From the NCBI GenBank assembly GCA_031258195.1, contig JAIRNF010000057.1, positions 1 to 64,000 on the forward strand: 64,000 nucleotides of DNA. Reading direction: 5' to 3'. A model generated the notes under the pieces. The model was given only the letters and a program-made list of their open reading frames with translations, was not told the origin of the DNA and did not search any database. This DNA comes from Prevotellaceae bacterium (GTDB lineage: Bacteria > Bacteroidota > Bacteroidia > Bacteroidales > UBA932). Positions 16,947 through 26,843 of this stretch are shown in pieces (the first letter of the stretch is position 1; the number at the start of each line of letters is the position of its first letter). Made by a program: the position numbers and the translations under genes.

Positions 16947-17975
16947 CTACAACCTCCAGCCTTGCGCTTTTAGAGGTATTTCTTCTCCATCTGGAGCAAT
17001 AAGATAAATATCTTTACTTTCCTCTTCTATGTGTCCGATAATATCTATACCTCCTAAATCTTTAACCTTCTCGCACAAGCTTAATGGTAGGGTAAATAGT
17101 AGTTCATAGTCCTCACCCCCGTTTAATGCAGCAGTCGCAGCATCGATATTCATTTCTTCTGCAAGCTTAAACGTCTCTGATGCAATTGGAATCTTATTCA
17201 AATAAATTCTGGCACCTACGTTAGATTGCCTACAGATATGTAATACTTCCGACGACAACCCATCAGAGATATCGATCATAGAAGTTGGAACAATATTATT
17301 TTCTTTCAACAGCTGAATGGTATCCTTCCTTGCTTCAGGCTTCAGCTGCCGACCAAGCACGTAGCTATAGCCGTCCAACTGCGGCTGCACGTTATCGTTA
17401 CCTGCAAATACTCGCTTCTCTCGCTCTAATAGCTGCAAACCTAAGTATGCCGCTCCCAAATTACCTGTAAGACAGATTAACTCCTTAGGTTTTGCTCCGC
17501 TACGGTAGGTTAGCTTACCTTCTTCGCCCTCACCAATCACTGTAGCGCTAACGGTAAGACCCGTCATAGAAGCAGAAGTATCGCCACCCACAAGGTCTAC
17601 CCCATATACCTCGCATGCCGTTTTTATACCCGCGTACAGCTCATCAATATCTTCAACTGCAAACCTGCCCGAAACTCCGATAGATACCAGCAGCTGCTTA
17701 GGTTCTGCATTCATGGCGTATATATCAGAAAAGTTTACAACAGCAGTCTTATAGCCTAAATGCCTTAGTGGTGTATAAACTAAATCGAAGTGAATACCTT
17801 CTAGCAATAGATCGGTAGAAACAATCGTTTTCTTTTTTCCGTACGAAAGAACGGTGGCATCATCGCCAATACCATGTTCCGTAGAAGCGTTTCGTATTTT
17901 AATATCTTTAGCAATCCTGTCAATTAATCCGAATTCTCCTAATTCAGAAATAGGAGTACGTTTTGTTTTGTTCAT
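16947..17975 (-). CDS. thiL: thiamine-monophosphate kinase
   Basis: Phosphorylates thiamine monophosphate to the active cofactor thiamine diphosphate with ATP. The 342-residue protein belongs to the AIR synthase/PurM-like superfamily. It has GIGDDATVLSYGKKK near residues 36-50, VVNFSDIYAMNAEP, LVGGDTSAS and MIDISDGLSSE, all metal or ATP contacts in ThiL. Its length is normal. It is monocistronic, with a good promoter 20 bp upstream on the minus strand (17995-18002). Confidence 0.94.
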   Translation of the reverse strand: MNKTKRTPISELGEFGLIDRIAKDIKIRNASTEHGIGDDATVLSYGKKKTIVSTDLLLEGIHFDLVYTPLRHLGYKTAVVNFSDIYAMNAEPKQLLVSIGVSGRFAVEDIDELYAGIKTACEVYGVDLVGGDTSASMTGLTVSATVIGEGEEGKLTYRSGAKPKELICLTGNLGAAYLGLQLLEREKRVFAGNDNVQPQLDGYSYVLGRQLKPEARKDTIQLLKENNIVPTSMIDISDGLSSEVLHICRQSNVGARIYLNKIPIASETFKLAEEMNIDAATAALNGGEDYELLFTLPLSLCEKVKDLGGIDIIGHIEEESKDIYLIAPDGEEIPLKAQGWRL

Positions 17976-17994
17976 ATTATCTCAATTAATCATA

Positions 17995-18002
17995 CAAAGG
18001 TA
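17995..18002 (-). promoter_or_regulatory. promoter -7 element for thiL
   Basis: TACCTTTG on the minus strand, 19 bp before the thiL ATG. Confidence 0.65.
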
Positions 18003-18039
18003 AGCACTAATTTACAGATTAATACTAATTAAAACAGCA

Positions 18040-18074
18040 TTTGCTTTTTCTTTCATTCTAAGTTTTTAATTTTG
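18040..18074 (+). promoter_or_regulatory. promoter for mfd
   Basis: TTTG (18040-18043), 23 bp, then TAATTTTG (18067-18074). The predicted transcription start is about 20 bp before the TTG start codon at 18100. Confidence 0.6.
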
Positions 18075-18099
18075 TACCTTCTTCTCAAATTTACACTTT

Positions 18100-21000
18100 T
18101 TGAAAGCGATAACCGAGCAGTTTGCCTCACAAGAAGGCTGCACACAGCTGATAAATAGGCTGTCGTTGACCGACTACTCATCTACACTGGTAAAAGGGTT
18201 GGTAGGATCGTCGCGTAGCTTACTCGCCGCCTCTTATCTTGAGAAGAGTGGCGGTATAAATATCTTTATCCTGAACGATAAGGAAGAGGCTGCCTATTTC
18301 TACGACGATCTATATAACCTTACTGAATCTGATAGCGTTCTGTTTTTTCCTTCCTCGTATAAGCGCAGCATACAGTATGAGCAGCCCGACTCTTCGGGAA
18401 TTGTTCAGCGGACAGCCGTTTTAAGTATGCTGGAAAAAAGCAGCGCAGGTAAGTTTATTGCTATAGTAAGCTACCCCGATGCGTTGGCAGAAAAAGTTGT
18501 ATCTAAAGAAACGGTTGGAAAAAACACGCTCAAAATAAAAAAAGGCGAACAGCTGAGCATTAGCTTTGTAAAAAAGGTAATGACAGAGTATGGTTTCGAG
18601 CGGACTGACTTTGTTTACGAACCTGGTCAGTATTCCATTAGAGGTAGTATTGTGGATATTTTCTCGTTTTCTACCAATAAGCCCTACCGCATTGACTTTT
18701 TGGGAGATGAGGTTGACTCAATACGTTCATTCGACCTTAGCTCCCAGCTTTCGATTGAGCAACTGGACAGTATAGATATTGTATCCGATTTACATAAAAG
18801 CGAAGCAAGCCATACTTTCTTTGATTTACTTGAGAAGAATGCTAAGCTATGGTTTGCCAACTATGATTTCTTCCAAGACTCTGTAGAAAAGACAATTGAA
18901 AGCGTTGAGGATAAAGACAACCGTAGCTCCCTAGTTAACGATACTGCTTTTTTTGAGCTGAACAAACGTTTCTCTAACGTACTATTTACGAATATATCAG
19001 CCGATTATCCTAACTCTACCGTTGAGTTTTCTACTTCCCCACAACCTTCGTTCAACAAGAATTTCGATTTACTAGTTGCAAATATCCGCGAGAATAAGGA
19101 AAATCTCTATACTACAATTATACTTGCCGATAATCCGAAACAGCACGAGCGGCTGAACCAAATATTCAGCTCTATCGCACCGAACGAAGTATTGTTTGAG
19201 CCCAATAACACCTCACTTCATGAAGGGTTTATTGATCATAATCTTAGACTCTGCTTTTATACCGATCATCAAATATTTCAACGTTACCAACGTTTTAAGT
19301 TAAGAAAGAACCTCGATAAAAGCGAGACTCTTACTATACAAGAGCTAAACAGCCTCCAGCCCGGAGATTATGTAGTGCATATAGATCATGGCGTAGGAGT
19401 TTTTGGCGGGCTAGTAAAAACAGAGGTTAACGGAACAACACGAGAAGTAATAAAGCTTATATACAGAGATAACGATGTTCTATTCGTTAATATACAAGGG
19501 TTGCACCGCATATCGCGCTTTAAAAGTAAAGACGGGGTCCCTCCAAAAATCTATAAGCTGGGAACGGGTTCATGGCAGAAACTGAAGCAGACCACCAAGA
19601 ATAAAGTAAAAGATATTGCCTGCGAACTTATTGCCCTATATGCTCAACGAAAGGTAACACAAGGCTTTGCGTTTAGTCCTGATTCCTATATGCAGTATGA
19701 ATTGGAGGCTTCTTTTATATACGAAGATACTCCCGACCAGGAGAAGGCGACCAAGGCTGTAAAAGAAGATATGGAATCTCCAAACCCAATGGACAGGCTT
19801 GTATGTGGAGATGTTGGATTTGGAAAAACAGAGGTTGCCATTCGTGCCGCCTTTAAAGCAGCAGCAGACAATAAGCAGGTAGCAGTACTTGTTCCTACCA
19901 CAATACTTGCGCTCCAGCATCATAAAACGTTTAGCGACCGTTTGAAAAATTTTCCGGTTAAAATAGATTTCATCAGCCGTTTAAAATCTACCAAAGAGAT
20001 AAAGAAAACGCTAAAAGAAGTTGAAGACGGGATTATAAACATCGTTATAGGTACTCACCGCCTACTAAGCAAAGATGTTAAGTTCAAATATCTCGGATTA
20101 CTTGTTGTTGACGAAGAACAGAAATTTGGAGTTAGCTCAAAGGAAAAATTACGGCAGCTGAAGCTGAACGTTGATACGTTAACGTTAACCGCAACACCTA
20201 TTCCACGAACCTTACAGTTTTCGCTACTTGGAGCAAGAGATTTATCCATAATAAACACTCCGCCTCCTAACCGTCAGCCAATACATACCGAGGTACATAC
20301 CTTTAACGAGGATATTATAAAAGAAGCCATCAGCTACGAGGTAAACCGTGGCGGACAGGTATTCTTTATTCATAACCGCATACATGATATTAAGGAGGTT
20401 GAAGATATTATCCGCCGTATCTGTCCGGGAGTGAGAACTGCCATTGGTCACGGACAAATGAACGCAGACCAGCTGGAAGAGGTTATTCTCGATTTTATGA
20501 ACGGCGATACCGATGTATTACTATCTACAACTATCGTAGAATCCGGCTTAGATATACCAAACGCAAATACTATTATTGTAAACGCTGCACAGAACTTTGG
20601 TTTGAGCGACCTGCATCAACTGCGTGGTCGAGTTGGACGTTCGAATAAAAGAGCATATTGCTATTTACTCGCACCTCCCCCTTTAGTGCTAACAGATGAT
20701 GCGAGAAGAAGGCTTAGGACTATTGAAGAATTTTCTGATTTGGGTAGCGGATTTAATATCGCCATGCAAGACCTAGATATTCGCGGAGCAGGAAACTTAT
20801 TGGGCGGAGAACAGAGCGGATTTATTTCGGATATTGGCTTTGAGACCTATCAGCGCATCTTGAACGAAGCACTACAAGAACTACAAGAAGAAACAATGCT
20901 TAACGACGCAACAGGTAAAGAAAATGAAGCCCAAGCCGAACTTGTCATTGAAGAAAAGAGAGGTTCTTTTGTTACCGACTGCTATATTGAAACCGACTTT

Positions 21001-21447
21001 GAGGCGCTTTTCCCCGATTCATATATCCATAATACTGCCGAAAAAATACGCTTGTACAAAGAGCTGGATAGTATGACAAGCGAAGATGAACTGCAAAAAT
21101 TCAAGGCTAAGCTGGTTGATAGATTCGGTAATCCGCCAGCAGAAGCCGAAGAGCTGTTCAACATTGTTCGCATCCGTCAACGGGCTATGCTACTCGGGTT
21201 CGAGCGCATTGTAATGAAAAATAAGCTGATGATTTCTTACTTTGTTGCCAATCAGCTGTCGCCATACTATCGTACAAAGCTGTTTTCTACCATTTTACAG
21301 TATATACAATCGCGTACAAACCTCTTTAAGGTGAAAGAGACTAACGGTAAGCTATCGCTTACAACTCAGAATGTTACGTCTGTAGCACAGGGTATTGGCA
21401 TTTTTGATGGAATGATAGAGGCTCTTAACCGTAGATCGGAGAATTAG
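18100..21447 (+). CDS. mfd: transcription-repair coupling factor
   Basis: Removes stalled RNA polymerase and recruits UvrA for repair. The 1115-residue protein has the expected order: UvrB-like N-terminal region (1 to ~330), CarD-like RNA polymerase interaction domain (LQPGDYVVHIDHGVGVFGGL, about 420-440), RecG-type helicase with Walker A GDVGFGKTE (~569) and Walker B VVDEEQ (~669), ATPIPRTLQ, and the TRCF C-terminal domain. The first in-frame start after the promoter is a TTG at 18100, giving MKAITEQFASQEG; this start is likely but not certain. Confidence 0.95.
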   Translation: MKAITEQFASQEGCTQLINRLSLTDYSSTLVKGLVGSSRSLLAASYLEKSGGINIFILNDKEEAAYFYDDLYNLTESDSVLFFPSSYKRSIQYEQPDSSGIVQRTAVLSMLEKSSAGKFIAIVSYPDALAEKVVSKETVGKNTLKIKKGEQLSISFVKKVMTEYGFERTDFVYEPGQYSIRGSIVDIFSFSTNKPYRIDFLGDEVDSIRSFDLSSQLSIEQLDSIDIVSDLHKSEASHTFFDLLEKNAKLWFANYDFFQDSVEKTIESVEDKDNRSSLVNDTAFFELNKRFSNVLFTNISADYPNSTVEFSTSPQPSFNKNFDLLVANIRENKENLYTTIILADNPKQHERLNQIFSSIAPNEVLFEPNNTSLHEGFIDHNLRLCFYTDHQIFQRYQRFKLRKNLDKSETLTIQELNSLQPGDYVVHIDHGVGVFGGLVKTEVNGTTREVIKLIYRDNDVLFVNIQGLHRISRFKSKDGVPPKIYKLGTGSWQKLKQTTKNKVKDIACELIALYAQRKVTQGFAFSPDSYMQYELEASFIYEDTPDQEKATKAVKEDMESPNPMDRLVCGDVGFGKTEVAIRAAFKAAADNKQVAVLVPTTILALQHHKTFSDRLKNFPVKIDFISRLKSTKEIKKTLKEVEDGIINIVIGTHRLLSKDVKFKYLGLLVVDEEQKFGVSSKEKLRQLKLNVDTLTLTATPIPRTLQFSLLGARDLSIINTPPPNRQPIHTEVHTFNEDIIKEAISYEVNRGGQVFFIHNRIHDIKEVEDIIRRICPGVRTAIGHGQMNADQLEEVILDFMNGDTDVLLSTTIVESGLDIPNANTIIVNAAQNFGLSDLHQLRGRVGRSNKRAYCYLLAPPPLVLTDDARRRLRTIEEFSDLGSGFNIAMQDLDIRGAGNLLGGEQSGFISDIGFETYQRILNEALQELQEETMLNDATGKENEAQAELVIEEKRGSFVTDCYIETDFEALFPDSYIHNTAEKIRLYKELDSMTSEDELQKFKAKLVDRFGNPPAEAEELFNIVRIRQRAMLLGFERIVMKNKLMISYFVANQLSPYYRTKLFSTILQYIQSRTNLFKVKETNGKLSLTTQNVTSVAQGIGIFDGMIEALNRRSEN

Positions 21448-21521
21448 CAACGCCTACTCATAATTTCTAATGTTTTATGTCAAAGAGCCTTAATTGTAGC
21501 ATTTCTTAACAGTAACGAAGC

Positions 21522-21550
21522 TTGTTGTTTTTTAACGATTTTTACTTTTG
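21522..21550 (+). promoter_or_regulatory. promoter for coaX, predicted leaderless
   Basis: TTG (21522-21524), 18 bp, then TACTTTTG (21543-21550). The coaX ATG at 21557 lies 6 bp after the -7 element, so the mRNA probably has no 5' leader. Confidence 0.65.
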
Positions 21551-21556
21551 CATACT

Positions 21557-22291
21557 ATGAATTTAATCGTCGATGTAGGCAATACCAGAGCTAAGTACTC
21601 CGTTTTCAGTAACGGAGAGGAAATTTATGCGACAACATCAGCACACGATTCCTCAGCGTTAAAAATCGACCGACTTTTTTCCGACTACCCTCAAATACAA
21701 AAGGCTATAGTATCATCGGTTCGTAAGGATACCGCGGAGCTAGTAATGCTCTTAAATAATAAAATCTCTACAATAGAGCTTGATCATAGCACTCCCATTC
21801 CATTAAAAATCGGCTACAAAACACCCGATACGCTTGGAGCGGATAGAATAGCTACAGCGATAGGCGCAAATAAGCTTTTTCCCGATGAAGAGCTGCTGGT
21901 TATTGATATGGGTACTGCTATTACCATTGACTACATCGGCAGGAAGGGAGAGTTTTTGGGAGGAAATATATCACCAGGCGTGTCGCTAAGATTCAACTCT
22001 TTAAACCAGTTAACGCATAAGCTGCCGCTTGAAAAGCTGGAAGAAGAGACGCCTGCTATCGGGCAAGCTACAGCAGAGGCGATTAGAGGTGGCGTTCAGG
22101 AAGGTATAAAAAACGAAATATTAGGATATATACATAACTTTATGAAGGTAAATCCTGCCGGACTAACAATTCTAACCGGTGGAGATGCAATTTTTTTTGC
22201 TAAAATCATAAAATATCCCATCTTTGTAGTTTGCAATCTAGCCATGATTGGTCTACATACAATATTGGAATATAATGCTGAAGACGACTAA
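21557..22291 (+). CDS. coaX: type III pantothenate kinase
   Basis: Catalyses the first step of coenzyme A synthesis, phosphorylating pantothenate with ATP. The 244-residue protein is of the ASKHA fold with DVGNTRAKYS (6-15) for phosphate binding, TLGADRIATAIGA for pantothenate binding and DMGTAITIDYIGRKGEFLGG in the second half. I chose the ATG at 21557 because an upstream TTG would lie within the promoter. The 3' end overlaps the porin-like gene by 17 nt, so translation is probably coupled. Confidence 0.93.
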   Translation: MNLIVDVGNTRAKYSVFSNGEEIYATTSAHDSSALKIDRLFSDYPQIQKAIVSSVRKDTAELVMLLNNKISTIELDHSTPIPLKIGYKTPDTLGADRIATAIGANKLFPDEELLVIDMGTAITIDYIGRKGEFLGGNISPGVSLRFNSLNQLTHKLPLEKLEEETPAIGQATAEAIRGGVQEGIKNEILGYIHNFMKVNPAGLTILTGGDAIFFAKIIKYPIFVVCNLAMIGLHTILEYNAEDD

Positions 22292-23570
22292 AAGAACAAT
22301 TTTTATTTCCATCTTTTTATTTTGTGGGCTTAACGCTATAGGACAGGAAGATAACTCTATAAATACATACTCGCCATATACCCTTTACGGAATTGGCGAT
22401 ATAAGTAAACCGGGGTCTGCAACAACAGCTGCTATGGGTAATGTCACCTTAGGCATCAGAGATCCATTTTCAATTGATTATACCAACCCTGCTTCTCTTA
22501 GCATTAGAGACACTCTTTCGTTTTTATTTGATTTTGGTGTAATGCAAAAGAACACCTATGCCAAAACATCTACATCGAAAACCAGCGCTAACAACCTCAA
22601 CTTCGATTTCTTTGCTTTCAGCTTTCGCATAGCAAAAGGGCTTGGGTTTGCAGCAGGGGTAAAAACCTACAGCTCTGTTGGCTACGATATTGAACGTAGA
22701 GAAACAGATCCGTATCTAATCTATAATGTTGGTAACATATTATACCAACATAAAGGGGAAGGTAGTATTAATATGCTATTTGCCGGAGCAGGTTGGCGGC
22801 TTAGCAAAAACTTCTCTGTTGGAGCGAATTTCTTATACTACTTTGGTAGCATAGAACGATATCATAACATCCTGTTTACTACCAACCCCTACTATTCAAG
22901 CATATATTCAAATAATAAGCTGCGTGTTAGCAAGGTTAGTTTCTCGGCAGGGACTCAGTACCATAAACAGTTAACAAACAATAATAATCTGGTTATTGGA
23001 GCAGCATTCCGTCCTAAAACTACTTTATCACCCAAAAACGAGGCTTATACATCCGCCATTTCATATACAGAAAATGTAATCAGTGAAAATACCGACTACA
23101 TTAACAGTGTTTTTGTCCCTATGGAGCTTGGTATCGGAGTTTCTTATAACAAACTTAACAAATTTACCGTTGGATTAGATTATTTGTATGAAGATTGGAA
23201 AGATTTTAACATTACAGGAAAGTCAAATTCTTTTATCTTTGACACTGATGTTAACCAAACCATTCGACTTGGGATAGATTATATACCCAACGCGTACGAA
23301 ATCAGAAAGCCCATGAAACGCTGGAATTATCGGGCAGGGGTTTACTTTTCGAACACGTATATGATATGTAACGGAGAACGAATAAAAGATTATGGCATAA
23401 CTTTTGGAGTAGGTATTCCTATAACCCGAATGGGAACCCGATTAAACGGTGCAGTTGAGATTGGACAAAGAGGTACAACAAGTAATGGATTGATAAAGGA
23501 AACTTACGTAGGATTTAAGATTAGTGCAAGTATTCACGAACTTTGGTTCGTAAAGTACAAATACAGGTAG
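22275..23570 (+). CDS. outer-membrane beta-barrel protein
   Basis: A 431-residue exported protein. The ATG at 22275 gives a clean signal peptide (MLKTTKRTIFISIFLFCGLNAIGQ) inside the end of coaX. The mature part has NTYSPYTLYGIGD, a run of alternating amphipathic strands and an aromatic C-terminal end (LWFVKYKYR), as in FadL/OmpP1-like barrels. In Bacteroidales this gene commonly lies between coaX and a TPR gene next to lptC. Function is not established; a role in hydrophobic-compound uptake or envelope assembly would be inference. Confidence 0.8.
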   Translation: MLKTTKRTIFISIFLFCGLNAIGQEDNSINTYSPYTLYGIGDISKPGSATTAAMGNVTLGIRDPFSIDYTNPASLSIRDTLSFLFDFGVMQKNTYAKTSTSKTSANNLNFDFFAFSFRIAKGLGFAAGVKTYSSVGYDIERRETDPYLIYNVGNILYQHKGEGSINMLFAGAGWRLSKNFSVGANFLYYFGSIERYHNILFTTNPYYSSIYSNNKLRVSKVSFSAGTQYHKQLTNNNNLVIGAAFRPKTTLSPKNEAYTSAISYTENVISENTDYINSVFVPMELGIGVSYNKLNKFTVGLDYLYEDWKDFNITGKSNSFIFDTDVNQTIRLGIDYIPNAYEIRKPMKRWNYRAGVYFSNTYMICNGERIKDYGITFGVGIPITRMGTRLNGAVEIGQRGTTSNGLIKETYVGFKISASIHELWFVKYKYR

Positions 23571-23609
23571 ATATTAAAATAGTAAATAACCTATATAAAC
23601 CAAATAGCA

Positions 23610-24944
23610 ATGAAAACCTTATTAAAATTACTAGCAGGGCTAATAGTAATTATAGGCATTAACAGTAGTGGTCTAGCCCAACAATCTAACTTAGGAACAA
23701 TTGATCCTGATGAATGCAACAAGCAACGTAGCTACCTTAAGTTCGGAGTTGAAGGTGGCGATATGGAAACTGCTCTTAATGCTTGGAGAGAAGTTATGAG
23801 GCTATGCCCACAAGCGTCGCCCAATATTTACCTATGGGGAAATACAGCTATAGAGTATAAGATTGAAAATACAAAATCGCCAGAAGAAAAGTCTAAGTAT
23901 GTTGATACATTAATGATGAACTACGACGCAAGGCTTCAATACTATCCGCAACGATTTAAAGCCGATGACGTAGCCAAGCGTAAAGCTGTTGCTATGATGA
24001 ACTATGCTCCGGAAAGATATGAGCAAATAATTACGCTTATTGAAAAGTATCTTGAGGTAGCGGGCGATAAAGTAGACCCTAGCATGATTCCTCAAATGTT
24101 CCAGCAGACCAAGTTGATGCTTGAGAAAAAGACAAAAACTACTGACGATGTAATGGATGCATACGATAAGGCTATGGCTATTCTGGACGCTAAGCTTAAA
24201 AATAAACCGGATGATGCCGCATTACTTCAGGCTAAAGGTGAAGTTGAAGGTCTTTTCATTACTATTCCCGAACTTTCGTCATGCGAAAACCTTATTGCTA
24301 TTTACGAGCCAAGGTTTAGAGCAAACCCGACAGACAAGGACCTTTTAGAAAAGATCGTATTTACGCTACAGTCTCGTCAATGCCAAGAAAGTCAGCTATT
24401 CAGCGATGCCGCTGAAGCTTTATACAAAGTCGATCCTAACGAAAAAACAGCTATGGCTTTAGTAACCCTTTTCCTTTTAAAAGACGAGTACGAAAAGGCT
24501 ATAGAGTATATTAATAATGCTCTTGCAAGTAATAGCGATAGCGCAGAAAAGTCGAAGTTAGAAATGCAGCTTGCCACAATCTACATGAATCAGATGAATA
24601 ACCAATCGCTAGCACTTAGACATGCTAGAAACGCATTAGCTAATGATGCAAATAACGCTAGCGCACAGATAATTGTTGCATCTGTTCATGCAAGAATGGC
24701 TGCAAACGCAAACTGCGGCGAGTTTGACAGCAAAGCTGTATTCTGGGTAGTAGTTGATATGTTCAACAAGGCAAGACAAATGGATCCGTCTATCGCAGGC
24801 GATATCAACAAATCTATCAACCAGTTCAGCCAATATTTCCCAAGTAAGGAAGATATCTTTATGAACGGATTAAAAGAAGGCGACTCTTACACTGTAAACT
24901 GCGGAGGCATTAGTGGTACTACAACTATTAGAACTCGTAAATAA
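23610..24944 (+). CDS. exported tetratricopeptide-repeat protein
   Basis: A 444-residue protein with a signal peptide (MKTLLKLLAGLIVIIGINSSGLAQ) and helical repeats through residues ~60-380, including TPR-like units such as ALVTLFLLKDEYEKAIEYIN and ATIYMNQMNNQSLALRHARN. It presumably acts as a periplasmic scaffold for protein-protein contacts; partners are unknown. Its position between the barrel gene and lptC is conserved in the order, which suggests a shared envelope job. Its stop lies 3 bp before the GTG start of lptC. Confidence 0.85.
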   Translation: MKTLLKLLAGLIVIIGINSSGLAQQSNLGTIDPDECNKQRSYLKFGVEGGDMETALNAWREVMRLCPQASPNIYLWGNTAIEYKIENTKSPEEKSKYVDTLMMNYDARLQYYPQRFKADDVAKRKAVAMMNYAPERYEQIITLIEKYLEVAGDKVDPSMIPQMFQQTKLMLEKKTKTTDDVMDAYDKAMAILDAKLKNKPDDAALLQAKGEVEGLFITIPELSSCENLIAIYEPRFRANPTDKDLLEKIVFTLQSRQCQESQLFSDAAEALYKVDPNEKTAMALVTLFLLKDEYEKAIEYINNALASNSDSAEKSKLEMQLATIYMNQMNNQSLALRHARNALANDANNASAQIIVASVHARMAANANCGEFDSKAVFWVVVDMFNKARQMDPSIAGDINKSINQFSQYFPSKEDIFMNGLKEGDSYTVNCGGISGTTTIRTRK

Positions 24945-24947
24945 GCT

Positions 24948-25583
24948 GTGTATTTTATAAAAAACATACAAGACAAAAGCATGGTGGCACTTCTTATAGG
25001 CGCCACCATGCTTTTGTCTTGTGGCGAGAATATACCGCGGGTAGAAGATTCTAACGAAATGTCGGTGCAAAAAACCGAAATGTTACGAATTACATATTCT
25101 TCCAACGGAAAAATCAGATATCATATTACCACCCCACAAGTTTTTAAATACACAGAAACCGAAGAACCTTACGAAGAATTTCCTCAAGGTGGGTTTGTTG
25201 AAATGTATAACGACTCTTTAGTGCTAGAAACCACTATATTTGCAAAATATGCTATCCACCATTACAAACCCGAAGAGATATGGATGGCTACCGATAGCGT
25301 AGTTGTGCACAACCTGGTTAAAGGGCAATCGTTATATACCGATACGCTATATTGGGATCTTACAAAAGAAGAAATATATACCGATGCTTTTGTAAAAGTA
25401 ATAACCCCGGATATGATATTACCCAGCGAAAACGGAATGCGATCAGATCAACAATTCAGAAACTATGAGTTTATATCTGCCCGTAATATCGAGCGGTTTT
25501 ATGATGATAGTAAGTTTAAAAGCAGCAACAAAAACCAAGACAGCATTCCCGTAGAACCTAAAGAACTCAGCACCGATTTATAG
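24948..25583 (+). CDS. lptC: LPS export protein LptC-like lipoprotein
   Basis: LptC bridges the inner-membrane LPS extractor to the periplasmic LptA bridge. The 211-residue protein ends its signal in MLLSCGEN (lipobox) and continues as a beta-jellyroll with YSSNGKIRYHITTPQVFKY and FPQGGFVEMYND. I prefer the GTG at 24948 because it adds the positively charged segment MYFIKNIQDKS; the ATG at 24981 would give a signal without charge. The signal-peptide codons contain a perfect 21-bp inverted repeat (24968-25022). The gene ends exactly where corC begins. Confidence 0.85.
   Translation: MYFIKNIQDKSMVALLIGATMLLSCGENIPRVEDSNEMSVQKTEMLRITYSSNGKIRYHITTPQVFKYTETEEPYEEFPQGGFVEMYNDSLVLETTIFAKYAIHHYKPEEIWMATDSVVVHNLVKGQSLYTDTLYWDLTKEEIYTDAFVKVITPDMILPSENGMRSDQQFRNYEFISARNIERFYDDSKFKSSNKNQDSIPVEPKELSTDL
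24968..25022. repeat. 21-bp perfect hairpin inside the lptC signal-peptide codons
   Basis: Arms 24968-24988 and 25002-25022 are exact complements with a 13-nt loop. The left arm covers the alternative ATG at 24981 and the right arm covers the lipobox codons. Confidence 0.9.
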
Positions 25584-26843
25584 ATGGAAGCAATGCTAAT
25601 TATTGCAATTTGTTCGTTTATTCTATTTGCCTTCTTTTCGGCAACAGAAGAGGGATTGGTTTCTTCTAACAGGCTACGAAAAAGGCAGGGTAAGCCCTCG
25701 TCATACGTAGTAAAACTGTTTGCAAAAAACCCGACGCGGCTTCTTACTACAACCATGACAGGAAGCATACTATCGTTAACATTCCTTAGCCTTTCAACGG
25801 CTTTTTATATACATCCCTTTATTCAGCAATTAATAGGTAGCTATTTTATTGGAAGCCTAGCAATAACATGCATTATTATTGCCATTGTAATATTTATTTT
25901 GGGCGACAGCCTTCCTAAGGCGGCAGGTAAGATTAAGCCAAACGGTTTTCTTCGCTTTTTTTCGATTCCTATCACGTTTTTCTATATTATTCTATTTCCA
26001 ATTGCAAAACCGCTAAGCTGGTTAAGCACAACAAACTTTAAAGCGAAAAGAAAACGATTAGGGTTAGAGCATCAGAATCCTTTTGAGAAGCGAGATCCTT
26101 TGCGCTTGGCAGACGAGGTAGATAAGCGGCAAAAGAACGGTAGCGAAGAGCTGCAACATCAACAAGAAATAGAGATGTTTCGTAATGCATTAGATTTCTC
26201 AGAAGTACGTGTTGGCGATTGTATGACTCCCCGTACAGAAATAGAAGCTATCGATATTAACGATAACAACTTCGACGAGCTAAAGCAACTATTTATAGAT
26301 TCTGGTCTTTCGCGCCTACTTATCTACGACGATTCTATTGATAACGTTATCGGCTACATACACTCAAAAGATCTATTTGAAAAGGGAAAAACCATTCAGC
26401 AAATGATACGCCCCGTAGAGTTTATTCCCGAAAATATGCATGCCCAGAAACTGCTTACGCAGTTCATTAAAGAGCAAAAGGCTATTGCGGTTGTAGTAGA
26501 TGAGTTTGGAGGAACAATGGGGCTTGTAACGATTGAAGATATCCTAGAAGAAATTATCGGAGATATTGATGATGAGCACGACTCTGATGAGCTGGTTGAA
26601 AAACAGATTTCGGAAAACCATTTTATCCTTTCAGGGAGATTGGAAGTTGACGATTTGAACAAGTCATACAATTTGAATATCCCCGAATCTGACGACTACG
26701 AAACCATTGCTGGGTATATTATCTATAAAAACGAACAGCTGCCTAAGCCAAAAGAAACGTTAGTAATCGACAGCTTTACCATTCGTATTCTGCAAATGTC
26801 GAGCAATAAGATTGACTTAATCGATCTGAAAGTAAACGACTAA
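25584..26843 (+). CDS. CorC/HlyC-type membrane protein with DUF21 and CBS domains
   Basis: A 419-residue inner-membrane protein of the family now tied to Mg2+/Co2+ transport. The DUF21 membrane domain (about 1-180) includes GDSLPKAAG. Two CBS domains (about 205-325) include MTPRTEIEAIDIND and DEFGGTMGLVTIEDILEEIIGDI. The last ~80 residues form the CorC_HlyC domain. The older name hemolysin is misleading. The ATG follows the lptC stop without a gap. The stop overlaps the convergent yitT-like gene by 4 bp. Confidence 0.9.
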   Translation: MEAMLIIAICSFILFAFFSATEEGLVSSNRLRKRQGKPSSYVVKLFAKNPTRLLTTTMTGSILSLTFLSLSTAFYIHPFIQQLIGSYFIGSLAITCIIIAIVIFILGDSLPKAAGKIKPNGFLRFFSIPITFFYIILFPIAKPLSWLSTTNFKAKRKRLGLEHQNPFEKRDPLRLADEVDKRQKNGSEELQHQQEIEMFRNALDFSEVRVGDCMTPRTEIEAIDINDNNFDELKQLFIDSGLSRLLIYDDSIDNVIGYIHSKDLFEKGKTIQQMIRPVEFIPENMHAQKLLTQFIKEQKAIAVVVDEFGGTMGLVTIEDILEEIIGDIDDEHDSDELVEKQISENHFILSGRLEVDDLNKSYNLNIPESDDYETIAGYIIYKNEQLPKPKETLVIDSFTIRILQMSSNKIDLIDLKVND

